This document shows, one piece after another, positions 21,420 through 30,861 of a stretch of DNA of 64,000 bases. This stretch comes from Acrasis kona. Lineage: Eukaryota > Heterolobosea > Eutetramitea > Acrasida > Acrasidae. The stretch is from NCBI GenBank assembly GCA_026419775.2, contig JAOPGA020000972.1:1-64000 (forward strand), in the 5' to 3' direction. The notes below the pieces were generated by a model that was not told where the DNA came from, searched no databases, and saw only the letters and a list, made by a program, of their open reading frames with translations. Position 1 is the first letter of the stretch, and each line of letters opens with the position of its first letter. Position numbers and translations under genes: made by a program.

Positions 21420-21804
21420 ATAAAATGTATTAAAATTAACTTGAAATTTATTGTCAAAATATTCAGTGTGTTGATTAAAGACGGTGCTTCGTTCTATTTT
21501 ATTATTTATTCATTTATTCAGCTACAGGTTTTGAGCAATACCTCTTTGTAACTGTCAGTCAGGGAGATCCCAAGTGCTAGTACCAGAAAACCTTTGTTTT
21601 CAGCTTGTCACAAGGTTAAAGGGCTTTTTATTCAGGATATTCAATATCCATAATGCGGGTGATCCTGCGGAATTAATTGTTGTAACAGGTTGATCCGAAT
21701 CCTACTAAGATCTCTTCTATTTAAAAATACTGATTCCCCTTTAAGGATCCACCGATTATAAATAAGGTTAGTCAAATGTGGACTGCAATTGAAAAAATCG
21801 AAAC
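21420..21804. other. Intergenic stretch
   Basis: An AATAAA-like signal follows the MsrA stop. The rest has no supported ORF. I looked for tRNA box A/B pairs around 21560-21700 and saw none that fits. Confidence 0.5.
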
Positions 21805-22287
21805 ATGAACAAGAAGATTGTACTCATATTATTGGTATCATTCATTGTCGCAGTCATTGCAGATATTGGAAGCGTCAACCAATCACCAGCGACTACTACT
21901 CGTAACCCTTCGGCCATACCACCCAACGCACCTATATTTGCGCAACCAGCAGGGGACGAAACAACAGCATCCCCTACAACTACAAGAAATCCTTCTGCCA
22001 TTCCCCCTAGTGCACCCGTACTAGCCCAACCAGCCAGTGATGAGCCAACCACAGCACCCACCACTACTGTAGCACCCACCACCGTGGCACCCACAACAAC
22101 GACTGCAGCACCCACAACAACTACGGTGCCACCCACCACCACAGAGGCACCAACCACAACAGTGGCGCCAACAACAACCACTGTAGCACCAACTACACAA
22201 ACAGATCAAAGAGAGGCCAGCAGTGCACCTAAAATCCCAATCTTTACTTGCGCATTAATTGTAATATTTATAACTTTCATGCTGTAA
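21805..22287 (+). CDS. Mucin-like Thr/Pro-rich surface protein, likely GPI-anchored
   Basis: Single exon, 160 aa. Signal peptide (KKIVLILLVSFIVAVIA), two copies of a roughly 27-residue repeat (TTTRNPSAIPPxAPxxAQPA), then about 60 residues of PTTTxAPTT repeats with dense O-glycosylation potential, and a C-terminal hydrophobic tail (FTCALIVIFITFML) after a small-residue site (ASSAP), typical of GPI attachment. Sequence is low complexity, so homology cannot be inferred. Confidence 0.8.
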   Translation: MNKKIVLILLVSFIVAVIADIGSVNQSPATTTRNPSAIPPNAPIFAQPAGDETTASPTTTRNPSAIPPSAPVLAQPASDEPTTAPTTTVAPTTVAPTTTTAAPTTTTVPPTTTEAPTTTVAPTTTTVAPTTQTDQREASSAPKIPIFTCALIVIFITFML

Positions 22288-22502
22288 ATAATACCAGAAT
22301 ACGTTTAAAATGTATATCTTGTCTATAATAAATATATTTAATATCTTTACATGCTTTCCACAATTTTCAGATTCTGTGCCATCGAGCTATCATAGTCTAT
22401 CTTCCATTCCCATTGGTTTCGTTTGGTTCATCTCTTCGTGTGTCTCTACTCTTTGTTCTTCGGGATTGTAGAACTATTACAACAGTAAGAAGATTTCTGA
22501 AA

Positions 22503-23966
22503 ATGAAGCTAACAGACGAACAGATACAAAGTTTCCTTATAAATGGCTTTATCAAAATACAAACAAATCTCCCAGAACACTTTCATCAAACTATCTACGA
22601 GAAAGTGACAGAAGCTTTCAAAGATGGAAATCCCGGCAACAACATTTACCCATGCATCAAAGAACTCGGAAATGTATTCAAAGACGCAAACGTGAACGGA
22701 GCCATTCAAAGCATATTGGGGGAAAAGTATTTTATGCAACCACACAGATACACACATGTAAGTGGAAACAAGGACCAGTCATGGCACAGAGATTCATTTT
22801 TCGGATTTTTAAAAGAAATGAGATATCATCAACCATGGAATTTGATGGCATTTTATTACCCCCAGAATACAACCACCAAGATGGGACCGACGGCCATTAA
22901 ACCAAAAACACAATATGACGCCATAGATCCCATGCGTTGTCCTTCCCACATTCAAAACATTAACAACTTTACATCACCCGATGATGTATTGTTCGAATGT
23001 GAAATGGGAACGGTACTCTTGGTGCATTATGACATTGTGCATAGGGGAACTCGTTGCCTATCAAAAAAAGACGTAAAAAGATTCTTGTTCAAATTCTTGT
23101 TTAGCAGACTTGATTTTCCTTCGAGTCCATCATGGAATCACAATCCATGTACGGAGCTGTGGGACGCAAAGAATGTTGGTCCATTGCAGCCTATCATTCG
23201 GTCAATGTGGGACTGGATGTTGGGTAAGCCAGTGAGATTGGTTCCACTTTGTGATGATGCATACATGCAATGTATAAATGACTTGAAGAGTCAAGCCGAA
23301 AGAGGTCGGCAGCGCGCTGCTTATATGCTTTCTTGTTCTGGTGTTTATGATATCCTCATTGATATTTTATCATCCAACTGTGAATCGATCTATAAGATTG
23401 AGGCTACTTATGCGTTATGTTCTTGTCCTGGTGAACAGGTTGTTTGTAAACTTTGTAAAGTACTAGAAGAAAAAATTCAACAAAGTGATTGTTTTTATTT
23501 TATTTATGTTTTGGGTTCATTTGGTGAGAGGGCACGACAGGCTACCGATTTAATTTTGAAAATAGGTGCAGACTGCCAATGTCCCACTATTAAGAGATAT
23601 TGTTGTGAATCACTTTGTTCTATTTGTCCAGAGGCTAATGATGCAATACTAAATTTTCTTAAAGATGTTCTTTTAAATTGCAGAGATGTAGTTCCTGAAT
23701 CTAATAAATTGAAGGACAGAAATTCTCCATATCCACATGCTAGATATGTAGCAGCGTTGTGTTTGTTTCGACTCGGGGTGAACGCTAGTCCTATAGTTGA
23801 CTCTATTATTTATGCTATGCTCAATGACTGCAATCGTTATGTTAATGGATTTTGTCTTCTCTCACTCCAAAGCATGAACACTCATGACAGTAAAGTTGCT
23901 GTGGAGGAGTACCTAAATAAAACTAAAGGATTTTGTTTAAAAACTAATAAAAGAAGTACGTTCTGA
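22503..23966 (+). CDS. PhyH-type 2-oxoglutarate dioxygenase fused to HEAT-like repeats
   Basis: Single exon; from the ATG at 22503 the protein is 487 aa (an upstream in-frame ATG at 22413 is possible but less family-like). N-terminal half is phytanoyl-CoA-dioxygenase-like: MKLTDEQIQSFLINGF, iron ligands H and D in SWHRDSFFGF, distal His and 2-oxoglutarate Arg region in VHYDIVHRGTR. The C-terminal 220 residues are helical Cys-rich repeats resembling HEAT units (RYVAALCLFRLGVNASPIVD, GFCLLSLQSM). Substrate unknown. Confidence 0.8.
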   Translation: MKLTDEQIQSFLINGFIKIQTNLPEHFHQTIYEKVTEAFKDGNPGNNIYPCIKELGNVFKDANVNGAIQSILGEKYFMQPHRYTHVSGNKDQSWHRDSFFGFLKEMRYHQPWNLMAFYYPQNTTTKMGPTAIKPKTQYDAIDPMRCPSHIQNINNFTSPDDVLFECEMGTVLLVHYDIVHRGTRCLSKKDVKRFLFKFLFSRLDFPSSPSWNHNPCTELWDAKNVGPLQPIIRSMWDWMLGKPVRLVPLCDDAYMQCINDLKSQAERGRQRAAYMLSCSGVYDILIDILSSNCESIYKIEATYALCSCPGEQVVCKLCKVLEEKIQQSDCFYFIYVLGSFGERARQATDLILKIGADCQCPTIKRYCCESLCSICPEANDAILNFLKDVLLNCRDVVPESNKLKDRNSPYPHARYVAALCLFRLGVNASPIVDSIIYAMLNDCNRYVNGFCLLSLQSMNTHDSKVAVEEYLNKTKGFCLKTNKRSTF

Positions 23967-24034
23967 AGCACAAAAATTTAATGTCCTTTCATTTGAACTT
24001 ATACGCAATCCACAGGTCCTCATTTTACAACACG

Positions 24035-24997
24035 ATGTCATCTCTACTCAAAGCAGCAAGCTTGACAAGACCTCGCTCCCCCTCTACAACTGAAATTGGA
24101 AACTTATTTTCATTAACTGTTGTTGTGATTGAAGCCAAGAGCATTCGTGCCGCTGATGAAAATGGATTTTCTGATCCCTTTGTGGAATTGAAGATAGAGC
24201 CAGACTCCAAAACTGCTAAGGATACAAAAAAGACGCAAACAATAAAGAAGACCCTAAATCCCAGATGGGACGAGACATTCACCTTCAGCATCAATAGTCT
24301 AGATTTTGACTCTTTCTTGGAAGTGACAGTGAAGGATTGGGACCGCTTCTCAAAGAACGATAAACTCGGTTATTTGAAAATTCCTCTCAATAAATTGAAG
24401 AAGAATGTAGTAGATAACAGATGGTTCTCCTTGGAGGACCCATCAAATAAATACAGACCATCTGGAAATATCAATCTGTCCATTCATGCTACAGACTTTG
24501 GTAGAAGCTCTTTTGGTGTTGTTTACAGGAATGTGATGCCAACCATCAACGTTCAAACACTGGACGAAGAGGCCGTGTTGATACTAAAGGATAGCACAAA
24601 ACAAAGTCTCGACGAACTCGAGTTGGCCCATTCAACTGTTTCAGAAACACATCGCGTCAAACAACTCAGACAAAAGTTGGCCAACGACATTAGAAACATA
24701 CTATCAAGCTACCCAGCAGCAGTATACCCCAAACTAAATGTGGATGTGACATTACTCCCCACATCAGACGAAACGCAAGTTGAGGACATTAGAAGCAAAG
24801 TTGAGGTTTTGGAGTTTAATAACACGAGTATAGAGGAACAAGCGAGAATACATGAACTTGAGACAAGAATAAATTTATTACATTCCATCATCAAAGCGCT
24901 TGATGAAGTATTGGAAGTGCGAAATACATTAAGACAAAAGGTATTAAAAGTTGAATCTCTACTAGGACAAAATGATAGTCTGGGAGATGGAATGTAA
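24035..24997 (+). CDS. C2-domain protein with C-terminal coiled coil
   Basis: Single exon, 320 aa from ATG 24035. Residues about 25-150 are a C2 domain: LTVVVIEAKSIRAADENGFS, DPFVELKIEPDS, TLNPRWDETFTF and VKDWDRFSKNDKLGYLKIPL. The Asp residues of SDPFVE and KDWDRFSKND are in Ca2+-binding loop positions. The C-terminal half is helical, with long charged heptad-like segments (EEQARIHELETRINLLHSII). Probably a Ca2+-regulated membrane-binding protein; specific role unknown. Confidence 0.85.
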   Translation: MSSLLKAASLTRPRSPSTTEIGNLFSLTVVVIEAKSIRAADENGFSDPFVELKIEPDSKTAKDTKKTQTIKKTLNPRWDETFTFSINSLDFDSFLEVTVKDWDRFSKNDKLGYLKIPLNKLKKNVVDNRWFSLEDPSNKYRPSGNINLSIHATDFGRSSFGVVYRNVMPTINVQTLDEEAVLILKDSTKQSLDELELAHSTVSETHRVKQLRQKLANDIRNILSSYPAAVYPKLNVDVTLLPTSDETQVEDIRSKVEVLEFNNTSIEEQARIHELETRINLLHSIIKALDEVLEVRNTLRQKVLKVESLLGQNDSLGDGM

Positions 24998-25107
24998 TTT
25001 TAAATAAAAATATTAAAACAAAACACCTTAAGCCTAATAACAACTTTTTCTTTGCTGCATTTTACGTCACCCCTTACAACATGATTGTAATTGTTATAAA
25101 AATAACA

Positions 25108-25760
25108 ATGAAACTGCTCGCGATAAACATTCTTCGATACGAAGACTCAAATTCTAATGTGGAACCTATCATACTCACCGGTGCTTCTGATTTGTCATCA
25201 TTCGGTTTCTTTCAACGGGGCGGGTAAGTGCCCACAAAATGTTTCATACTCACCAATCTTGAAGTGTTTCGGAATTCATTACTTTCATAAGTAGACTACT
25301 TGCGAAGAGAACTGAGAAAGGCACTCGTCAACAAGTAGAAAAAGATGGTTACAACTGCTACGTGCACTCAAGGACCAACAATCTTGTTGGGGTTCTCGTT
25401 GCAGATCAAGAATATAACCCTAGAGTAGCTTTTAGCGTACTTTATCAAGCATTACTTGACTTTGAGAAGAAATTCACCCAAAAGCAATGGACCGACGCGA
25501 AACAGGACAACGACTGCGACAATGCGAGCGCCATACAAGCTCTACTAACAAAGTACCAAAATCCAACAGAAACAGACGACCTACTAAAGATCAGAAAGGA
25601 GTTGGAGGAGACGAAAGCGGTCATGAACCAAGCCATCGAAAACGTTCTTCATCGCGGTGAAAAAATTGATGATTTGGTTGATCAATCAACTGACCTTTCC
25701 ATGTCGTCAAAGGCGTTCTATAATTCTGTTCCCGATAATTCATGTTGTACAATACAATAA
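25108..25760 (+). CDS. YKT6: v-SNARE YKT6
   Basis: Exons 25108..25223 and 25265..25760 with a 41-nt intron; 203 aa, close to other YKT6 proteins. Longin domain starts MKLLAINILRYED, with SSFGFFQRGG, VSEFITFISRLLAKRT across the junction, and DQEYNPRVAFSVL. The SNARE motif follows, with the zero-layer Arg in VLHRGEKIDDLVDQS. The C-terminus CCTIQ is a palmitoylation/farnesylation CaaX box. YKT6 acts in ER-Golgi, vacuole and autophagosome fusion. An in-frame ATG at 25081 would add nine hydrophobic residues and is not favoured. Confidence 0.96.
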
Positions 25761-25811
25761 ACATTAAATTACTATTATGATAGATGAAACGGATTATGTC
25801 AAAAATGTTAT

Positions 25812-26570
25812 TTATTGAAATGAGTTATTAATAAAGTTTGCAAATTTACTTCTTTTACTATCTGTGTAGGAGACATTAATACCGTCCAAAAAGGACTCGC
25901 TTTTAGAATGTTAATACAAACGTAATTAAAAACCAGTATTACAGTTTTGACTTGAATGTATCGGGTTCATTAGTTTCAACTTCAATTTCAAAGTTTTCTC
26001 CAAAAGCATACTACAATGTTTATTTTTATTATAATGTTCACGATTACTTTAGTGTTATCAACTTCTAATTTATGTCCCTCCCAAGGGTATACTGATCTGT
26101 GGTTTTTAAAACCACCTAAAGAGATAAAGTGCTTGACTTGATAAGCATCCTTGACGTGCTTGACAACATCACATTCGAAAGAATCAAGGAGAGATGCATC
26201 CTTCAAAATGTCTTTTCCTTTTTCATAACCAATGTGCTCCTCTGTCTAATGGATTCAGTTTTACAAAAATGCATGATTAATTACCTCTTCTGAACTATTG
26301 ACTCCTGAAGTCATAATACCTTTACCTTTGTGAGTTACTACGCATGTCTTGTCATTTTCTATAAATCTTATTCTAAAAGTTCCTTTTTTCGAAGTGCTAT
26401 TGGGTGAGTGGTGATGACTTTGATTCTTACATTTCCTTATTAGACCCATCATAGAATTCATTACTTTGCTCCTCTACACTTTTAGGATTTCCAAGGTGAT
26501 TCAAGAGTTTACGGTAGTCACCATAACCCTTCAATGTTAACTTAATCTCAACTTCTTGTTGTCTGATCAT
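25812..26570 (-). CDS. CYTH-domain protein (triphosphate tunnel metalloenzyme family)
   Basis: Exons 26431..26570, 26285..26396, 26048..26245, 25943..26010 and 25812..25899, introns 34-43 nt; all phases agree, 201 aa. Hallmark ExExK near the N-terminus (QQEVEIKLTL), followed by NEFYDGSN, GTFRIRFIENDK, VVTHKGKG, EGHKLEVDNTKYAFGENFEI and a C-terminal KRSKFANF. The family hydrolyses or binds triphosphorylated substrates (thiamine triphosphate, inorganic triphosphate, rarely ATP to cAMP). The product cannot be told from sequence. Five exons in 760 bp. Confidence 0.85.
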
Positions 26571-26868
26571 AAGGGTGGTGTAGTTCAACTTATTCGAATG
26601 AAAGACGGGATGGAAAGTGTTCTGTCTTAGAAAAATTGAGTATTTATATCGCTTACAACGAAACATATTTACAATAAACATAATTATTGATGACCACAAG
26701 CATTAAAATGGTACAGTAATCGACCGATGGCAACCTGATTTATAGCACATCCATCGATGAGGCTGAGTCATATGACTTTTGTTTGAAATTTTAAACTGAA
26801 TAGATAATAATAGTAATAATGATTAAGAATAGAAAAAATAATTAATTTCAACTTTTTATTAGAGACAA

Positions 26869-27798
26869 TTAATGATGGTGGTGGCGATGAGCTCCGCATT
26901 TTTTGTAAGCAACACGTAGGTTCTTTGTAATCTTGACTGACTTGGCCTTATTTACTTTTGATGCCTTGGATAACTTGTATGCCTTGGCGCTCAATTTCTT
27001 TGCCACTCTGCTCATCTTGTGTGACTTGCGTAAGAGCTTCTTTGCTGTTGATCTGCAGTCAGCATGATGTGCTTCGTGCTTTAGTAGTTTTGCTTTCTTG
27101 AATGCAGAAACAGACTTGTTCTTGGTGTGAGTTGCGTCCTTGAATAGTGCTCTTGCTTTATGTGCAAACACCTTAGCTCTGTGCTGTGCTTTTTTGGTTA
27201 ACTTCTTTGCAATAGCCAAGTGTTTGTGTGAGTTGCGAGCGCTGAATTGACTCTTCTTGAACATCTTAACAGAGTGGTGCTTCAACTTGTCTGCAGTCTT
27301 CTTTGCTTTTACGGACTTGACATGGTATCTTTTGGTTGCAAACTTTCTGTGGTGATGGCGAGCGTTTCCTGATAATTGTCTCAATCTGTGACTCTTGTGC
27401 CTGAATATCTTTGACTTCTTAGCAGCCTTGATTCCCAGTACCTTGAACTTGTGTGACTCCTTCTTATTAGCACGTGAGATGGTTAGATGTTTACAAATTG
27501 TGTGCACTAGTGCTTTCTTGTGGTGGTGCTTGTGTACGTGGTGAGGCTTGGCGTGCTTGTGACCATGATGCCTTAGATGACGACGATGATGGTGACCATG
27601 ATGTTTGTGATGACGACCATGATGGTGACCGTGATGTTTGTGGTGCCGACCGTGATGGTGCTTGTGGTGACCATGATGGTGATGCTTATGCTTATGAACA
27701 CCGAATAAACTACGAGCAGCGGATTTCTCGTCAGCGCATGCAAATGCGAACAAGGAAACTAAAACTATTGCAGACAAGACTAACACCTTGGTGCTCAT
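26869..27798 (-). CDS. Secreted His/Lys-rich protein
   Basis: Single exon, 309 aa from the ATG at 27798. Signal peptide (TKVLVLSAIVLVSLFAFACA). Residues about 35-100 are extremely His-rich with GHHHG / GRHHKHHG units. The remainder is Lys/Ala/Ser-rich and helical with repeated KKA, SHK and KKS words, and the protein ends in HHHH. Only two cysteines occur in the mature part. Composition suggests metal binding (Zn, Cu, Ni) or a polycationic secreted or vacuolar protein. No known family. Confidence 0.8.
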   Translation of the reverse strand: MSTKVLVLSAIVLVSLFAFACADEKSAARSLFGVHKHKHHHHGHHKHHHGRHHKHHGHHHGRHHKHHGHHHRRHLRHHGHKHAKPHHVHKHHHKKALVHTICKHLTISRANKKESHKFKVLGIKAAKKSKIFRHKSHRLRQLSGNARHHHRKFATKRYHVKSVKAKKTADKLKHHSVKMFKKSQFSARNSHKHLAIAKKLTKKAQHRAKVFAHKARALFKDATHTKNKSVSAFKKAKLLKHEAHHADCRSTAKKLLRKSHKMSRVAKKLSAKAYKLSKASKVNKAKSVKITKNLRVAYKKCGAHRHHHH

Positions 27799-28120
27799 TG
27801 TATGTTTTGAATGATTTGAATTATATTTCAATAAGCTCAATGGCATGTTTATTTATACTGAATGTCTATTCACCACCTAGAATCAACATCCTTCAAAACT
27901 CTTCAAAACTTCCAAATAAGGAACAGCTATTGTTTCGAATGGCTCTGCATAAATTATATCATCTCGTCAAATCGAAACAGGATCCAATTTCATGAACTTC
28001 TGATCCTTAGAAATCCGCACATGTGCCCATCTTAATTGTTATTTTTACATTGTGCAACATGATGCAGCTTAACAATAGGAACGAACCACTTATATAAGAT
28101 TCATAAAAAAGATATTCAGG
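27799..28120. other. Divergent intergenic region with TATA-like element
   Basis: Upstream region of the His-rich gene (minus) and of a small plus-strand gene. TATATAAG at 28091-28098 sits about 25 bp before the ATG at 28121. Confidence 0.4.
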
Positions 28121-28394
28121 ATGGCGAATGCAAAGAGCACATCAAAAAATTTTGAAATTGATGAAAAGAGACAACAAAGAAGAGAATATTTCCATTATGT
28201 AACTTTGAAGCAATGTATTGTACAATCTTCTTATGTTTATAGGCCCAAGGAGTTGCCACTGATGTACTTTGTAGGGTGAGGACGTTATTGATATACAGCT
28301 GTTTGTTTACTCAATACGCATTGAATGTGTGATGACCAGGGATCGTTGTTGTTGGAATTTGTCTTGTAATCTACGCGAACACTCTGGGAAAGTA
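28121..28394 (+). CDS. Small tail-anchored membrane protein, probable
   Basis: Exon 28121..28275 encodes a basic N-terminus (MANAKSTSKNFEIDEK, RQQRREYFHY) ending YRPKELPLMYFVG. A GTGAGG donor at 28276 and CCAG acceptor at 28339 follow. After the intron, one frame reads GIVVVGICLVIYANTLGK and stop: a transmembrane helix with short tail, like small mitochondrial inner-membrane subunits. That frame is one base off from the splice phase (GGG at 28339-28341); the in-phase frame gives an unlikely Cys-rich tail to about 28490. A one-base consensus error is the simplest explanation. Confidence 0.4.
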
Positions 28395-28608
28395 GAGGAG
28401 ATTCATACTATATATCATTTTGTTCTTTTGCACAAGTTGCGATACGGAGGAGCATGTCTAGAAAGAGTTTTTACAGGTTCCTGAACAAAATATGTCCCGG
28501 CGGTTTCCTATAAGCTTGAAGTTTCTATAATCTGTCCAATCTGGTGTGGTATCATTGATGTGTCTATATAATGGGAGTAAATTCCGAAGTTGATCTGTCC
28601 GTTACAAT

Positions 28609-29571
28609 TTGATGAAATTTTTACTTTGTGTTTTTGCATTTTTATGTGCCTACGTTTTATCTGAGCCGAGAATAGTCAAACCAGGATCTATTTGGAGAGA
28701 CAGTAGCGGTCGAATTATACAATCTCACGGAGGAGGGTTTATACAGGTGGGAAAGGAGTGGTTTTGGTTTGGAGAGGATAAAACAAAAGGATCTTTGTTC
28801 CAAAACATATCTTGCTACTCATCAACAGACCTAGTCAATTGGAAGTTTCGATCAAACGCGGTGACATTGCAAGAAAGTGGCGATCTTGGTCCATCACGCA
28901 TTGTAGAACGGCCAAAAGTACTTTATAATGAACACACAAAACAGTATGTAATGTACATGCACATTGACTCGACAAATTATGCAGAGGCCAAAGTTGGTGT
29001 GTCAATTAGCAAGACAGTAGTAGGGCCTTACTCTTACCTTGGGAGCTTCAGACCTTTGAACCATCAAAGCAGAGACATGACCATATTCAAAGACGATGAC
29101 GGAGTGGGCTATTTACTATTTGAAGATCGAGAAAGAGGAATCAGCATAGCAAAATTGACCAGTGATTACTTGAAGGTAGAAAGCGAACTCCACCTTATTC
29201 AGGAACATTACGAGTGCCCAACAATTGTCAAAGTTGACGGTCTTTATTATCTGTTGGGTAGTAAGTTAACTGGTTGGAGTACGAATGACAATGTCTACTC
29301 TACATCAAGATCACTATCTGGTCCATGGTCGCCATTCACGAATGTAGCACCTATCGGAACCAAGACTTTCGACTCACAAAGTACATTTATCGTGACACTT
29401 CATGGGTCTGAGGTGACAAGTTACATTTATATTGGAGACAGATGGAATCCGGATAATTTAAGCGATTCCCGCTACATGTGGATGCCACTTTATGTAAGTA
29501 ATGGAACAATGAAGATTAATTCGGATAAGCAGTGGAAGGTTGATGCGGTGACAGGAAGTATACAACAATAA
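28609..29571 (+). CDS. Secreted five-bladed beta-propeller glycosidase, GH43-like (exo-beta-1,3-galactanase type)
   Basis: Single exon, 320 aa. Signal peptide (MMKFLLCVFAFLCAYVLS). Family-like blocks: IQSHGGGFIQVGKEWFWFGE, SCYSSTDLVNWKF, IVERPKVLYNEHTKQYVMYM, QSRDMTIFKDDDGVGYLLFE and HYECPTIVKVDGLYYLLGS. The resemblance is to GH43 subfamily members acting on beta-1,3-galactan side chains of arabinogalactan. The general acid Glu is likely in EHYECPTI. Only one catalytic domain. Would help digest plant or microbial glycans. Confidence 0.75.
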   Translation: MMKFLLCVFAFLCAYVLSEPRIVKPGSIWRDSSGRIIQSHGGGFIQVGKEWFWFGEDKTKGSLFQNISCYSSTDLVNWKFRSNAVTLQESGDLGPSRIVERPKVLYNEHTKQYVMYMHIDSTNYAEAKVGVSISKTVVGPYSYLGSFRPLNHQSRDMTIFKDDDGVGYLLFEDRERGISIAKLTSDYLKVESELHLIQEHYECPTIVKVDGLYYLLGSKLTGWSTNDNVYSTSRSLSGPWSPFTNVAPIGTKTFDSQSTFIVTLHGSEVTSYIYIGDRWNPDNLSDSRYMWMPLYVSNGTMKINSDKQWKVDAVTGSIQQ

Positions 29572-29659
29572 ATGTACATTTTGTTTAAACAGCCTCTTAG
29601 CCTTTTTTGTAGGATGTTTATACCGTTGCTCTTCAACTTCATATGTGGCGGTGACTGTT

Positions 29660-29987
29660 ACAAAAATATTCCCAAAATAAGATGACACAAGATTGTACGC
29701 AAATATAAATCGAAAGAAATAGATGGTGTTAACAGGAGAGTACGGTGGTGGGTGAGCCTCTCGCATTTGGCAGCAAACATACGAGGTACACATAACCAGC
29801 CTAAATATGCTGTTGGGAAAGGTCTGAGGTGCAATAAAACAAGCATTCGAAATCGAAATGAGAGGTCGCAGATATCTGTGAAGCATGGGAACCAGAAACG
29901 AACTTCTTAGAAGTTGAAACGGCTCATGCGGCACTCGTCAGGGTTGACAAAGTTTAGTTCAATGTGCGAGCGTGGCTCAAGAGCCAT
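29660..29987 (-). CDS. Probable gene start with uncertain structure
   Basis: From an ATG at 29987 the minus strand reads MALEPRSHIELNFVNPDE and CRMSRFNF before a stop near 29908. A GT...CTTCACAG intron (29880-29925 region) would join it in phase to a frame ending at about 29658 (FPTAYLGWLCVPRMF). A second overlapping frame to 29458 (VTVTATYEVEEQRYKHPTKK) is an alternative and would overlap the end of the GH43-like gene. I cannot decide between them. The transposon end lies about 75 bp upstream of this ATG, which may have altered its promoter. Confidence 0.3.
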
Positions 29988-30399
29988 CACACAATTCAGA
30001 CTACGGGCACTCACCACCGCCTCCTTTTGCTAATAAAAAGTTTCTATCAACTAAACGCTATATCCCGTGATTTCAAAAAAGCCACCAATTCGTGGGCATT
30101 TTTGGTGGGTTTAGTGCCCATAAAGTGTCAATTATTTGCACTTTTACCCAAGTGGGTCATTGTACCACTAAATTGCACCCTTTTTCTTTGATGGGCATGT
30201 TGGTGCCACTAGGCACACGCATTTTAGACAGGCATTTAAGGTGATACGAAAAGTGGCATTTTGAATCCTTATCTAAAAGTGACACCTTAGTTGCATCACA
30301 GCGGTGCTCAATGATTGTATCAATCAAAATAATGTATTAATAAAGTCTATTTATTACTCATTACATACTACAATCGACAGCATGTAAGACGTGTACTTG

Positions 30400-30714
30400 A
30401 TGCAGTTTGTACGCTCAATCAATGTGATCCTCTGTCTCGTAATTGTCTCCTTATGCTTATATTTTAAATCACGGGTAAGCAATATTCCACACGATATGTA
30501 AACTAAGCATTAGTAGTAACCAAACAAACAAGAAGAGGTCCACTTTGCATTGGATGACGACAACATAACCCGTCTACTTAAAATTCAAACTAATTATTTA
30601 GGAGCATGTGTTTCAGATTATGAGGATAACACATTAACGGGTGTATTTGTCACATTTAAACGCATTAATAATATATACAAAGCAACGCATAAAGTGATGT
30701 CATTGTGTCACTGA
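30400..30714 (+). CDS. Possible two-exon membrane-anchored protein inside the transposon
   Basis: Exon 30400..30474 encodes a hydrophobic signal/anchor (SINVILCLVIVSLCLYF); intron 30475..30537 (63 nt, longer than usual); exon 30538..30714 begins VHFALDDDNITRLLKIQTNY and ends at TGA; 83 aa total. Exon 1 contains a third copy of the transposon end word (TTTTAAATCACGGG at 30462-30475), so this could be cargo, a gene formed partly from transposon sequence, or chance. Unrecognised. Confidence 0.3.
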
Positions 30715-30861
30715 TGAAAACAAGAACAACGGAATCTGCTGAGTGTACGAGTTATGAATGATAATGGCACTGAATTACTTCGGTAGTGGGCGAGGATATT
30801 GCTCATTGTTAACTAAAGAGGTTAATCTTGCATTTAACATGAATCACTTACCTATCANGAN

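Noticed and set aside
21560..21760. Short palindromic segments (e.g. GATCCTGCGGAATT, AAGGATCC) in the intergenic region
   Set aside because: Too short and not repeated elsewhere; no supported RNA structure.
22021..22209. Minus-strand Cys/Gly and Val/Gly-rich ORFs opposite the mucin-like gene
   Set aside because: Complement of the ACC/ACA repeats; no signal peptide or start context.
27474..27995. Plus-strand Asp-rich ORF opposite the His-rich protein
   Set aside because: Pure shadow of the CAT/CAC-rich coding strand (complement reads GATGAT).
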